Shown piece by piece: positions 24,707 to 34,100 of a DNA stretch of 60,161 nucleotides; within the stretch, counting starts at the first letter, position 1, and each line of letters starts with the position of its first letter. The translations under genes were made by a program, and so were the position numbers. The stretch is from contig NZ_RQFG01000022.1 of the NCBI RefSeq assembly GCF_004769235.1, positions 1 to 60,161 on the forward strand. Direction: 5' to 3'. Below the pieces are notes generated by a model. That model saw only the letters and a program-made list of their open reading frames with translations, made no database searches and was not told the DNA's origin. This stretch comes from Leptospira kanakyensis (GTDB lineage: Bacteria > Spirochaetota > Leptospiria > Leptospirales > Leptospiraceae).

Positions 24707-26794
24707 ATGTCGGTTCAAAAAAATCTATTAGATATTTTATGGGTTCTAGTTTGTTCGGGACTTGTATTGATGATGCAAGGTGGTTTTTTAGTATTAGAAT
24801 CTGGACTAACACGCGCTAAAAATTCAATTAACGTTGCCATTAAAAACATAGCTGACTTTGGGGTTGCCACTCTTCTATTTTATTTATTCGGATTTGGAAT
24901 TATGTTTGGATTTTCCTTTCATGGTTTGTTTGGAACCGATTTATTTTTACCTAGTTTTCCCAAAGACAATGCTTGGCCTCCTACTTTCTTTTTGTTTCAA
25001 CTCATGTTTTGCGGAACTTCTTCTACTATTGTTTCTGGTGCCGTCGCAGAACGTTTAAAATTTCCATCGTATCTTCTCGCAACAGCTCTTATTTCTGGAA
25101 TCATCTATCCTGTTGTAGGTCATTGGGTTTGGGGAGGAACGTTTGTTGAATCCTCAAGTGGTTGGTTGGAACAATTGGGATTTCATGACTTTGCTGGATC
25201 CACACAAGTACATAGTGTTGGAGGTTGGGTTTCTTTAGCGCTTCTTCTTGTTGTCGGACCGCGTTTAGGCAGATTTAAAGATGGTGAACCATCCACCGTG
25301 ACTGGAAGTAATCTTCCATTGGCTATGCTCGGTGGAATTATACTTTGGTTTGGATGGATGGGTTTTAATGGTGGGAGTACCCTCGCGTTTAATGGCTCTG
25401 TTCCGATAGTGATACTAAATACCATCATTGCATCAGGGTTTTCCATGATGGTTGCTTTGTTTTTGACTTGGATTGTCAAAGGATACCCAGAAGCAATCTC
25501 ACCATTAAACGGATCTTTGGCGGGCCTTGTAGCCATCACTGCTAGTGCGGATTGTGTAGATCCAAAACAAGCCGCAATGATTGGTATGATTGCTGGTGGA
25601 CTTACCATTCCAGCAGAGAAGTTACTTTTAAGATGGAAAATTGATGATGCGGTTGGTGCAGTTCCAGTACATCTGGTTGGTGGGCTTTGGGGAACACTAG
25701 CAGTTGGTATTTTTGGAGATGTGGAAACCTTGGGGATGAGTAGCGGAAGATTGGATTTTATCTTAATCCAAGTTTTGGGTTCTTTCGTGGTAGGTATTTT
25801 TTCCTTTGGAGTCTCTTACATTATTTTTAAAGGGATAAACCGGATTTATCGACTGCGGGTGGATGAAACGGAAGAAAGGATGGGTTTGAATATATCTGAA
25901 CATAAAGCAACAACGGAACTTATTGATTTATTTTTATCAATGGACTACCAACATAAAACGGGTGATTTAACTTTAGATGTTCCCGTAGAACCCTTTACGG
26001 AAGTGGGGCAAATTGCAGAACGATACAATCTGGTATTGGGTAAGGTGCGTTCTACCTTAAAAGAAAACGAAGATTCCCGAATCGAAATTGCCAATGCATA
26101 CGAAAAAGTAAGAAATGAACAAGAACGAGCCGAGAAACTATTGTTAAATGTTTTACCAAAGGCAATTGCCGAAGAACTAAAAGAAAAACAAGGCCTAATT
26201 GCCAATAGTTATCCCGAAGTATCTGTGATATTTGCTGACATTGTTGGTTTCACCAAAATTTCATCCGGTATGAAACCAGAAGCTGTAGTTCGAATTCTAA
26301 ACGAAATTTTTTCATACTTTGATGTTTTGGCTGAAAAGTATAAATTAGAAAAAATTAAAACAATTGGTGATGCTTATATGGCTGTTGCTGGTTTGCCAAC
26401 TCCAGATCAATTTCATTCTTTACTTGCAGCACATATGGCATGGGACATGAAATCATTACTTTCAAGGTTACGACTTGGAAAAAGTGGACATAAACTCAGT
26501 ATGCGTATTGGAATCAATACGGGACCTGTAGTGGCAGGTGTGATTGGGACCAAAAAATTCATTTATGATATTTGGGGTGATGCTGTGAATTTAGCATCGC
26601 GAATGGAATCACATGGACTACCGAATGAAATTCAAATTACTGAATCAACTGCGAATTTAATCCAATCCGATTTTGAATTGGAGGAAAGGGGAGAAATCGA
26701 AGTCAAAGGGAAAGGCAAAATTAAAACCTTTCTCGTCAAACAAAGGATACGTGAACCAGAGGATAGTTTGCCTTACTTCCAATTTGCTACATAG
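24707..26794 (+). CDS. Ammonium transporter-adenylate cyclase fusion
   Basis: A 695-residue protein. Residues about 1-395 are a complete Amt/Rh ammonium channel: FQLMFCGTSSTIVSGAVAER, twin histidines His169 (VHSVGGW) and His322 (VPVHLVGGLWG), and LGGIILWFGWMGFNGGS. A HAMP-like linker and coiled coil follow (about 400-490). Residues about 495-690 are a class III cyclase with metal Asp511 and Asp555, adenine-selecting Lys551 and Asp621, and VNLASRMES for the transition state, so ATP is the expected substrate. It probably converts external ammonium status into cAMP. The Shine-Dalgarno is AGAGGGTAGGG. Confidence 0.93.
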   Translation: MSVQKNLLDILWVLVCSGLVLMMQGGFLVLESGLTRAKNSINVAIKNIADFGVATLLFYLFGFGIMFGFSFHGLFGTDLFLPSFPKDNAWPPTFFLFQLMFCGTSSTIVSGAVAERLKFPSYLLATALISGIIYPVVGHWVWGGTFVESSSGWLEQLGFHDFAGSTQVHSVGGWVSLALLLVVGPRLGRFKDGEPSTVTGSNLPLAMLGGIILWFGWMGFNGGSTLAFNGSVPIVILNTIIASGFSMMVALFLTWIVKGYPEAISPLNGSLAGLVAITASADCVDPKQAAMIGMIAGGLTIPAEKLLLRWKIDDAVGAVPVHLVGGLWGTLAVGIFGDVETLGMSSGRLDFILIQVLGSFVVGIFSFGVSYIIFKGINRIYRLRVDETEERMGLNISEHKATTELIDLFLSMDYQHKTGDLTLDVPVEPFTEVGQIAERYNLVLGKVRSTLKENEDSRIEIANAYEKVRNEQERAEKLLLNVLPKAIAEELKEKQGLIANSYPEVSVIFADIVGFTKISSGMKPEAVVRILNEIFSYFDVLAEKYKLEKIKTIGDAYMAVAGLPTPDQFHSLLAAHMAWDMKSLLSRLRLGKSGHKLSMRIGINTGPVVAGVIGTKKFIYDIWGDAVNLASRMESHGLPNEIQITESTANLIQSDFELEERGEIEVKGKGKIKTFLVKQRIREPEDSLPYFQFAT

Positions 26795-26827
26795 AAAGAA
26801 CCTAAAGTAACAGAGGATAATAAAAGA

Positions 26828-26870
26828 TGGATGATGAATGGGTCAGGCAATTCTGCCCAATCCATTTTTT
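26828..26870 (+). terminator. Rho-independent terminator after the Amt-cyclase gene
   Basis: An imperfect hairpin with TGGAT/ATCCA outside and GGGtCAG/CTGCCC inside is followed by TTTTTT. It begins 34 nt after the stop codon of the fusion gene. Confidence 0.62.
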
Positions 26871-26894
26871 ATTATTAAATGATCGATAGCTGTA

Positions 26895-26935
26895 CTAAAA
26901 TAATTAGTCATATATGACTGTATAAATTATTTTAG
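26895..26935. promoter_or_regulatory. Nested palindrome, candidate HipB operator
   Basis: Perfect 11-bp arms CTAAAATAATT (26895-26905) and AATTATTTTAG (26925-26935) enclose a second palindrome AGTCATATATGACT (26906-26919). It lies about 110 bp upstream of hipB in very AT-rich DNA, with related words such as CATATATGATAA nearer the gene. HipB-type antitoxins repress their own operon through palindromes, which fits this site. Confidence 0.55.
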
Positions 26936-27042
26936 CTCGATAATTCTTCATATACGGATAATTAACAACTTATATATAATATAGCATATATGATAATTTA
27001 TTGCTTGATTTAAGTATAACCAATCATATACTACTATTTAAA

Positions 27043-27396
27043 ATGGACTGGTCGGACAAAAATTTATATGAAATTTTGGAAAAGATTGGAACTTCCCTAA
27101 AAGGAAGGCGAGTCCAGATGGAACTTTCACAAGAAGAATTATCTTCGAAAAGTGGAGTTTCAGCTTCCTCCATTGCTCGCTTAGAAACGGGAAAAGGAAA
27201 TATCTCCTTACTCAATTTACTTTCTCTTCTGAAAGAATTAGATTTATTAAACGAGTTTCAACTTACATTCAGAGACTCTAATCTTTCATTGGCACTCCTT
27301 GCGAAATCGAAATCCAAAAAACCTAGACAAAGAGTTCGAAAGCAAAAATCACCTAACAAAAACAAGGAATGGGTTTGGGGGAATCAGAATGACTGA
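27043..27396 (+). CDS. hipB: HipB-like antitoxin (XRE family)
   Basis: A 117-residue protein from the ATG at 27043; the frame is open from a TTG at 27001 but those residues do not fit the family. The XRE helix-turn-helix is at residues about 15-75: GRRVQMELSQEELSSKSGVS, SSIARLETGKGNISLLNL. The tail is strongly basic (KSKSKKPRQRVRKQKS). HipB-type proteins neutralise HipA and repress the operon. The stop lies inside the hipA start region (8-bp overlap), so the pair is translationally coupled. Confidence 0.88.
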   Translation: MDWSDKNLYEILEKIGTSLKGRRVQMELSQEELSSKSGVSASSIARLETGKGNISLLNLLSLLKELDLLNEFQLTFRDSNLSLALLAKSKSKKPRQRVRKQKSPNKNKEWVWGNQND

Positions 27397-28708
27397 ACCT
27401 GTGACCTTAGCAAAAGTATATCTTTGGGGTAGTCTCGTTGGATATGTTTCGTGGAACGAAGAAGGAAACTTTGCATCTTTTGAGTATGATAATGAATTTC
27501 TAAATGCGCCTGTTGAACCTTCTCCCATTCTAATGCCAAAAAGTCGGGCACTCTATACATTTCGTAATCTAAGTATTGATACATTCAAAGGTCTACCGGG
27601 TATGCTCGCTGATTCCCTTCCCGATAAATTCGGAAATGCTTTGATTGATGCCTGGCTTTCAGCAATGAGAAGGGATATAAAATCATTCAACCCAGTGGAA
27701 AGGTTGTGTTATATTGGAGAACGTGGAATGGGTGCCTTAGAATTTAAACCGGCAACCTATAAATTAAAAACCAAAAATGTTCCTATTGAGATTGCTGAAA
27801 TGGTTCATTTGGCATCAGAAATTCTAAATCATCGAAAAACATTTTCAACAAAATTAAAAGTTACAAATCCAAAAGGTCTGAATGAATCATTGACGAGTTT
27901 ACTTACGATTGGCACTTCTGCAGGAGGTGCAAGAGCCAAATGTATCATTGCTTACAATGAAAAAACAAGAGAAGTTCGATCTGGACAAGTTAAAACTACA
28001 GATGACTTCTCCTATTGGATTCTGAAATTAGATGGAGTCCAAAACAACAAAGACAAAGAACTAAATGACCCACAAGGTTTCGGTAATATTGAGTATGCTT
28101 ACTACCGCATGGCGTTAGATTGTGGAATTCAAATGATGGAATCAAGGTTACTAGAAGAAAACAATCGTTATCATTTTATGACCAAACGTTTTGACAGAGA
28201 TCAGGGCGGTGAAAAACTACATATGCAATCTCTTTGCGCCATAGCCCATTATGATTTTAATATGGCAGGTGCTCATAGTTATGAACAGACCATGGATATC
28301 ATTCGAAAAGTGGTTGGGGAGAATACAAGGGCAACGTTAGAAGAACAATTTAGAAGAGCTATATTTAATGTTATTGCGCGTAACCAAGACGACCATACAA
28401 AAAACATAGCTTTCTTAATGGACAAACATGGAAACTGGAAATTGTCACCAGCATTTGATATGACCTATAGCTACAATCCCAATGGGCAATGGACAAACCG
28501 ACACCAGATGAGTATCAATGGAAAACGTGAAAAGTTTCTCAATGATGATTTGGTTCAATTGGGCAAAAAAGCCGATTTAAAAAACTTTCAAATCAAAGCC
28601 ATCATTGAACAAACAAAAGAAGTTGTTTCGCAGTGGAAAAAATATGCTGCCGAAGCAAACGTTACTCCAGCTCTACAAAAAGAAATTAAAAAGAATCTGA
28701 CAATATAA
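27389..28708 (+). CDS. hipA: HipA-like toxin kinase
   Basis: A 439-residue Ser/Thr kinase-fold toxin from the ATG at 27389, preceded by GGGGGA. The N-terminal domain is LAKVYLWGSLVGYVSWNEEG, the glycine-rich element TIGTSAGGARAKCI, the catalytic region VIARNQDDHTKNIAFLMD and the metal motif SPAFDMTYSYNPNG. All key residues are present, so it should be active. HipA kinases phosphorylate aminoacyl-tRNA synthetases and arrest translation. With hipB it forms a type II toxin-antitoxin module that could stabilise the replicon. Confidence 0.92.
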   Translation: MTEPVTLAKVYLWGSLVGYVSWNEEGNFASFEYDNEFLNAPVEPSPILMPKSRALYTFRNLSIDTFKGLPGMLADSLPDKFGNALIDAWLSAMRRDIKSFNPVERLCYIGERGMGALEFKPATYKLKTKNVPIEIAEMVHLASEILNHRKTFSTKLKVTNPKGLNESLTSLLTIGTSAGGARAKCIIAYNEKTREVRSGQVKTTDDFSYWILKLDGVQNNKDKELNDPQGFGNIEYAYYRMALDCGIQMMESRLLEENNRYHFMTKRFDRDQGGEKLHMQSLCAIAHYDFNMAGAHSYEQTMDIIRKVVGENTRATLEEQFRRAIFNVIARNQDDHTKNIAFLMDKHGNWKLSPAFDMTYSYNPNGQWTNRHQMSINGKREKFLNDDLVQLGKKADLKNFQIKAIIEQTKEVVSQWKKYAAEANVTPALQKEIKKNLTI

Positions 28709-28802
28709 ACTTCCACGGATTCATCTTATCTGATAAAAACAGTAGCTTCTTCGATTTAGATCCAAAGATGACAACATCAGATTCAACTTCCGAGAATATA
28801 GA

Positions 28803-28828
28803 TTATGTCGCATAACAGGTGACAGGTG
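28803..28828. repeat. Palindrome with adjoining direct repeat
   Basis: TTATGTCGCATAA (28803-28815) is a perfect inverted repeat around TCG, followed at once by CAGGTGACAGGTG, a direct CAGGTG repeat. It sits at the boundary between hipBA and the region of gene fragments, in a gene-free stretch (28709-28887) where nothing else is evident. It may be a recombination site or scar; no recombinase is nearby. Confidence 0.35.
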
Positions 28829-28887
28829 CTTGAGTGTACTCGTACATCCTTTACAGTTTTGTTTCTATACATACTTTACAAAAAGGA

Positions 28888-29111
28888 TCACAGAAATTCC
28901 GATTCAGACGGTAATGAGGATGGCATTGGATTTTTAAAATGCAACAATTTCCCCTTAACGTATATAAGTCGATCACGCCAAGACATACTCCATAAAAATG
29001 GATCTTTACATGCCTCTCTGAGATTTCCTCTAAACCAACTTCTTTGTCGACTTTCGCTGATGGTCAGCAGGTAAAGAATTTTGAATTCCTTCTGGAAGTA
29101 TAAAAAGGATA
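28888..29111 (-). pseudogene. Open fragment of an unrecognised protein
   Basis: The minus strand stays open down to the stop at 28888-28890 with coding-like composition, including SRQRSWFRGNLREACKDPF and LWSMSWRDRLIYVKGKLL. It has no plausible start and begins downstream of a small lipoprotein gene in the same orientation. It is probably the 3' remnant of a disrupted gene. The family is not recognised. Confidence 0.35.
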
Positions 29112-29339
29112 TTAAAACTTAATTAACTGACCGGACTTCTTTGGTTTACAATCTATGGAAATGGAAAGCAAACAAATATCGCATGTTCTTCCTTTCCCCG
29201 CAAGATCAAAATAAAAATAAATGGATTCTGCACATCTTTGCTTCGCCGCCTCTCCTGTTTCTTCATCATTAGGGAAAAAATCTCCATTACAAGACAACAC
29301 AAAGAAGGATAAATAAATAATTTTATTTCTAATTTCCAT
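29112..29339 (-). CDS. Small Cys-rich lipoprotein, cassette 1
   Basis: A 75-residue protein from the ATG at 29339, preceded by AGGAAG. The signal peptide ends FFVLSC. The mature part shares NDEETGEAAKQRCAES and the spacing RTCDICLL with the lipoprotein at 29504-29734. The DNA over that shared block is about 90 percent identical, so the two are a recent tandem duplication. The ATG lies inside the 3' end of a fragment ending at 29329, an arrangement repeated in cassette 2. The position directly behind an Rhs-type tail makes an immunity or accessory role possible, but that is not shown. Confidence 0.7.
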   Translation of the reverse strand: MEIRNKIIYLSFFVLSCNGDFFPNDEETGEAAKQRCAESIYFYFDLAGKGRTCDICLLSISIDCKPKKSGQLIKF

Positions 29340-29487
29340 AAAAACTTCCTGCAGTATTCGGACTCTCACCATCATGTTTTTGAGTACTATTGCTCACCTT
29401 GGAATGCCCACTTTCGTCCTTATTGACCATTGGATTCCCATCCACATACATCATTCGATTCGTTCCTTCTGACTTGGTTGGGAAGTA
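29329..29487 (-). pseudogene. 3' end of an Rhs-type protein gene
   Basis: Fifty-two codons and a stop, with an in-frame stop just upstream and no start. The translated fragment contains NRMMYVDGNPMVNKDESGHS, which has the pattern Y-x-x-G-N-P followed by D-x-x-G-H-S that closes the Rhs repeat-associated core. A 23-residue variable tail KVSNSTQKHDGESPNTAG then SFYGN follows. In intact Rhs proteins the core end separates the shell from the C-terminal toxin. Only the 3' end remains here. Its stop overlaps the start of lipoprotein cassette 1 by 11 nt. Confidence 0.6.
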
Positions 29488-29503
29488 TCAAGGCATCAAA
29501 TTA

Positions 29504-29734
29504 TTAAAAATTGATCAGCTGTTCAGAATTCTTATGATTACAAAATCTTAGAATCGCTACTAAACATAAATCACAATCTCGACCTTTTGTTTGTTGAGAA
29601 TTATATGCGAGTAACGATTCAGCACATCTTTGCTTCGCCGCCTCTCCCGTTTCTTCATCGTTAGGGAAAAAATTTCCAGTACAAGAATATAAATTGATTA
29701 AACAGAGAATAAATAAAAATCTAAAAACCACCAT
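29504..29734 (-). CDS. Small Cys-rich lipoprotein, cassette 2
   Basis: A 76-residue protein with a perfect AGGAGG Shine-Dalgarno. The signal peptide VVFRFLFILCLINLYSC ends in a lipobox. The mature part has NDEETGEAAKQRCAESLLAY and RDCDLCLVAI like cassette 1, ending in NSEQLINF against KSGQLIKF. The start codon lies in the last codons of an upstream fragment (stop at 29721), again as in cassette 1. Function unknown. Confidence 0.72.
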   Translation of the reverse strand: MVVFRFLFILCLINLYSCTGNFFPNDEETGEAAKQRCAESLLAYNSQQTKGRDCDLCLVAILRFCNHKNSEQLINF

Positions 29735-29810
29735 ACATTCCTCCTGAAGTCATATTAGAGAAACCATTTTTAGCAAATCCAACTGGTCGCATTACACATC
29801 TTTCTCGGTT
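29721..29810 (-). pseudogene. Second 3' tail fragment upstream of a lipoprotein
   Basis: Twenty-nine open codons ending MRPVGFAKNGFSNMTSGG then MYGGF and a stop. The ending is analogous to SFYGN of the fragment at 29329-29487: in both, the bases T-ATG-G of a Tyr-Gly pair provide the lipoprotein start codon. The conserved join suggests that both lipoproteins were once coupled to the same kind of upstream gene. Confidence 0.45.
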
Positions 29811-29896
29811 TCAAGCAAACATTTTTTTTCGAAGTTTATAAGTTCATTGATTTGTTTATCCGTTGGTGGATTAATTTGCTCTGTTTTTTCAAGAGT
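29792..29896 (-). pseudogene. C-terminal fragment of an unknown small protein
   Basis: An open stretch of 34 codons containing KTEQINPPTDKQINELINF and ending ETEKDV, with an in-frame stop just upstream and no start. Its 3' end overlaps the second tail fragment in another frame, marking a deletion or recombination joint. It may be the end of a third lipoprotein of the array. Confidence 0.3.
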
Positions 29897-29916
29897 TCAG
29901 CCTTCTACTGTTGTAA

Positions 29917-29938
29917 GAAAAAGCCTTCACCTTGAAGG
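29917..29938 (-). terminator. Possible terminator hairpin
   Basis: On the minus strand CCTTCA-AGG-TGAAGG is followed by CTTTTTCTT. It would end transcripts entering the fragment region from the right. The rest of 29939-30188 is AT-rich and gene-free, holding the start region of the next gene. Confidence 0.4.
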
Positions 29939-30188
29939 TCACCACAATAACAATTACGGAAGAATTGTTTCTCATATAAAATCTAATTAATTTCAAAGTT
30001 TGTCTTAGAGAATTCTATGAGACTTACCTTATTCAAAAATCCTAATATTCGCGATGTGGATTTTAAGACGAAACATCTTTACTTGTAGTGATATTCATGG
30101 TGTTTGAATTCAAAATCACTTAAATAAAAAATAAATTGCCTAAAGAGGTATAGTTCTCAATTTGCATTAAAAGTTTTTAAGAAACAAT

Positions 30189-31157
30189 ATGCAAGAGATC
30201 AAAATCAACGTAACTAAAAACCTACATAGAGATTCTATTATTACTGGATTCGAAAGAATTTTGTTCGAACGAGATTGTTTGGGTAACCTCTGGATTGGTT
30301 CCTGGAACCAAAGTCCTATACTTTATAAAAATGATGGAGTAGAAATTACTCGTTATGAATTCCCCATTGGAATTTACCTAGCAAGCGATAATCCTTTCCA
30401 CTCCAATCCGGATACCGTTTCATTCGGGACTTCTAATTCGGTGATTTATTTCAACGATGATAAGTTTTTTAACTTACCTTCTCCAAAATTAACAAATTCC
30501 GCACCTTATCAAATATTAAATATTGGTTTATATACTTATGTAATATTTGCAAACACAAGTGGAAGAAAACAAATCCATAAATGGGATGGAACACATTGGG
30601 AAATATTAAACTCAAAACTAGAATTTCAAAACCTGCGGAATCTAAATCAAATCAGTAACAACAGAATTTTAGTTACTGAAAATAATCTAGAAACAGCTTA
30701 CATTCTAAATTTAGAAGGAAACTTTATATCGGAATTTTCAACCAGTGGAACTCCGATGAATGTGAAAATCAACTCCGATAAAATCTTTTTATATTCCGAT
30801 TCAAAGTTAGAAGTAAGAAACAAAGATGGAGAATTAAAACATATATTAGATTTATATGATGAGACAATGAAATCTTATTTTGGATCTTATTTAGAATTTC
30901 TAGATATTTCCATTGATGACCATTCAAACCTTACTTTACTCCTCAAAGAACGAAACAAAACCCCATCAAAAAAACACTTATTAAATTTTAATTTAGATAC
31001 ACTGACCTTAACACAACACCCCTTGTATCATAAAATCACCCCTGATTTAAATGTTCTAAGATTTGAAAAAGACAATTCAGGAGACCTCTGGTTTAAAATT
31101 TTCGGAAATCACTATTCGGAATCATTTTATATTATCAATCAAGAATTAGCGTCATGA
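30189..31157 (+). CDS. Beta-propeller-like protein
   Basis: A 322-residue cytoplasmic protein without signal peptide. It shows repeated blocks of the two-component-regulator-propeller kind: FERDCLGNLWIGSWNQSPIL near the start and FEKDNSGDLWFKIFG near the end, with strand-rich repeats such as YVIFANTSGRKQIHKWDGTHW between. This suggests a six- or seven-bladed propeller. It overlaps the next gene by ATGA, so the two are translationally coupled and probably bind each other. No catalytic motif is seen and the function is unknown. Confidence 0.6.
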   Translation: MQEIKINVTKNLHRDSIITGFERILFERDCLGNLWIGSWNQSPILYKNDGVEITRYEFPIGIYLASDNPFHSNPDTVSFGTSNSVIYFNDDKFFNLPSPKLTNSAPYQILNIGLYTYVIFANTSGRKQIHKWDGTHWEILNSKLEFQNLRNLNQISNNRILVTENNLETAYILNLEGNFISEFSTSGTPMNVKINSDKIFLYSDSKLEVRNKDGELKHILDLYDETMKSYFGSYLEFLDISIDDHSNLTLLLKERNKTPSKKHLLNFNLDTLTLTQHPLYHKITPDLNVLRFEKDNSGDLWFKIFGNHYSESFYIINQELAS

Positions 31158-34100
31158 AACAAAATACAAAACTAAACTTACAAAAAGCAGATTTTTACTC
31201 TGGGAACCTAAAAGAAATCATCATGGATCGGATGCTGGTATTTCAATCTCAGCGCGATACTTTTCAGAAGGCAGTTGAAAAAACTAAAAACAAACTAGAC
31301 CAAAGTTTTTTAAAAGACTTCGAATCTATGTATGGTTTCAAACCTGGACAAGAAATTTTAGAATGGGAAAATTTAAAAAAAGCTTATAAATCCATTATGT
31401 ATGAAGTAGCGGATGTTTGGAATATGATCGATCACCACTCCGCCGAAGAAGAAGAAATGGAGGAAAATGAAGAAGGTGGTTTTGAATATGCTATCTCTTC
31501 TACAGAAAGATTAATCAAAATAAAGGATCCTGAAGAGGTTCTTTCTTGGTTAGTTGGTACTTATAGCGGGCTTATGTTTTTATTCAATGGTTCTTATGCT
31601 TTTGCCTCTGACGGTGGTGGCGATACCTGTTGGATCAATCTATTACCAAATGAAAAGGAATCCATAGAAGTAAACCATTACAACCATGAGATCGGAGTTT
31701 TAGAAAATTTACCTTATTATTCGATCAGCCATTTTATTGCAGATAATTGGACAAACGAAACTAACGAAAGTTATGATGACGAAGAAGATGAGGAATTTGA
31801 AGAAATAAATTCAGACAAAAAAGAAAAAGAACCAATTTTAGTATCCAAAATTAAAGATAGTTTGATTCGATCCTTCGAAAAGGAAGCTACTAAAATTTAT
31901 GAGAACAAACCTATCTATCATAATTCATTAGATATGTTTGAAAGATCAGCATGGTTACTCGGGCATAGTTATGGTGACCCCGCCTATGCATTTACCGAAA
32001 AATTAGCAGATGCACCCTCTTATACTACTTGGGAAGAGGAAAAACCAGAAATCAAAAAATATCCAAACTTGGCTGCTTATTGGATCATCCACCACTTCTA
32101 TCTCAAAAATGACGATGCATGTAGAGAGACCATCAAACTTGCAACTAAATCGAAAGGGAAAATTATCCCAACACTTAGTAAACATATACTTGGGTATTTG
32201 GATGGAAACTTAAAAACTCTATTTAATGTTCCATCCGAAAAAGTAGAAAAAATTAGAACCCAAACATTTGGTAATGCCGATCCAAAACAAATTGAACCAA
32301 AAAACGTCCAGTTATATAACGATAGTTTAGGGTTATCGAATCTCAAAACCATTTCCAAAAAAGAGTTAGAATCTAGAATGAAAACAGATTCAGACCTCTT
32401 TCAATTAATAGAAGATTATCCAGATGATGTGACAACACATGATACCATTCTAAAAGAAATATCCAAAAAAGATCCTAACCTAAAAAGAGTCATTGAAGAC
32501 TATTTTAGAGAACGAATGGATAGTGCTTATAATACTTGGCCTTACAATCCAGAAAAATTAGAAAAACGACTTTCTACTGTGATCAATGCAGCCTTTCGAC
32601 AAGGGTTGAAGTATGATGCAGACAATAAAAAAGCTTTTTGTGGAATCACAAAAACTATCGGCATGTTGGATGATGACAAAGCTATGATCTCCCTAAGGGA
32701 AGCGGTTCATAAACTCAAACAAGATGACCCAAGAATGGAATACGTTGTAGAGGCTTTAATCAATAGTGATCATAAAGAATCCAGATCCGTATTAGCTGAT
32801 GCAGCATGGCGTACTTTCGAGACCCTTGACAATGTAAAAGAAATCAATCAAAAGGTTCAAAAAGAAGGCCCTACATTAAATAACATGTTCACCGCCTACA
32901 CTCATTTGAACGAAGCCTTACAAGAAAGAATTCTAACTTTAGATGAAGTCTCTGTTGAATTAATTAAAAAACTTTTTACTTATCGTGACCATTTTAAATA
33001 CTTTGGAATGAGTGTAGGAAATGCTTTTGCTGTATGTGCTCATTTAGGTTTAAATGAACATATTGGAATCATTGAGGATTATTTAAAAAAGAGTTTTCAA
33101 ATCAAAGGGAAAGATAAGGGCTCCTATTTAGAATTACGTCTAATCATTAATATCTCCGAAGCCGCCATTGCTTGGGCGAAAATGGAGCCAGAAAAAGCAA
33201 AACCAGAACTCTCCAAATTTTTTACAGAAGCTGATAAATCCAATGATCCGGGAATTGCGATTGACCTAAAGGCATGTTATGTGGCAGGTCTATTGTTTTT
33301 GGAACCAGATAACAAAGAGTATTTGAATTTCGCGGAAAGGATTCTTGGAAACAAAGGAGATCAGATCCGAGTTTATGGAATCATCCGTTGTATTAAAAAG
33401 AAAAAAATTGTCAAACTCAAAGACTATCTTTGGTATCATATCTATGCTGATCCAAATCCTATGGTAGATTACTCTTGGAGTTATATTGAAGTAGAGGCTA
33501 GGAGCGCTTGGGAAACACTCACTGGTACAGAGGCACCTAAATTTGATGATTCCGATGAGTATGCTTCCGCACTTTCCAAAAAGAAAACCTTGTTACCAGA
33601 GGCAATCCTCCATCCAGAAAAGTATAGCATCCAACATGTATTCGAAAAAATTCAAGAGAGCAAATATAAACATGAGGATGTTGTGCGTTATGGAGGTCCG
33701 TGGCTTGTTGAATCTCTAAGATATTCCTTGGATGAATATAAATATTCGGGTTCTTACGACCGTTGGGAGGCCATCAAAGCCCTATTCATTCAAGGTCGAG
33801 GAGTGTATCCATATTTTATAGAAATTTTCAATCTACCTTACGTAGCTCCCTCTTGGAAGGCTTATCTATTACAATTCATGCGAGTTATGGAACCCGAGTC
33901 GATCAAATGGAATCAGATTTTTAAAATGGATTCAAATACAATCAAAACACAATTGGAAAATCCAAGTCCTGAATGGTATGTATGGCAAGATTTACTTGCG
34001 GCTCGCCTTTTTTTGTTAGATGGAGAATCTTCTTTTGAAATTATTTCGCAAGTGATCAAAAATCGATTAGATATGACAAATCATGAATCATACGATTCCA

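Noticed and set aside
28826..29074. Plus-strand open frame of 82 codons in the gap after hipA
   Set aside because: No Shine-Dalgarno or recognisable motif, and the opposite strand has the more coding-like fragment.
26880..30188. CRISPR array or integron in the AT-rich accessory stretch
   Set aside because: No regularly spaced direct repeats, cas genes, integrase or attC-like series; only isolated palindromes and gene fragments.
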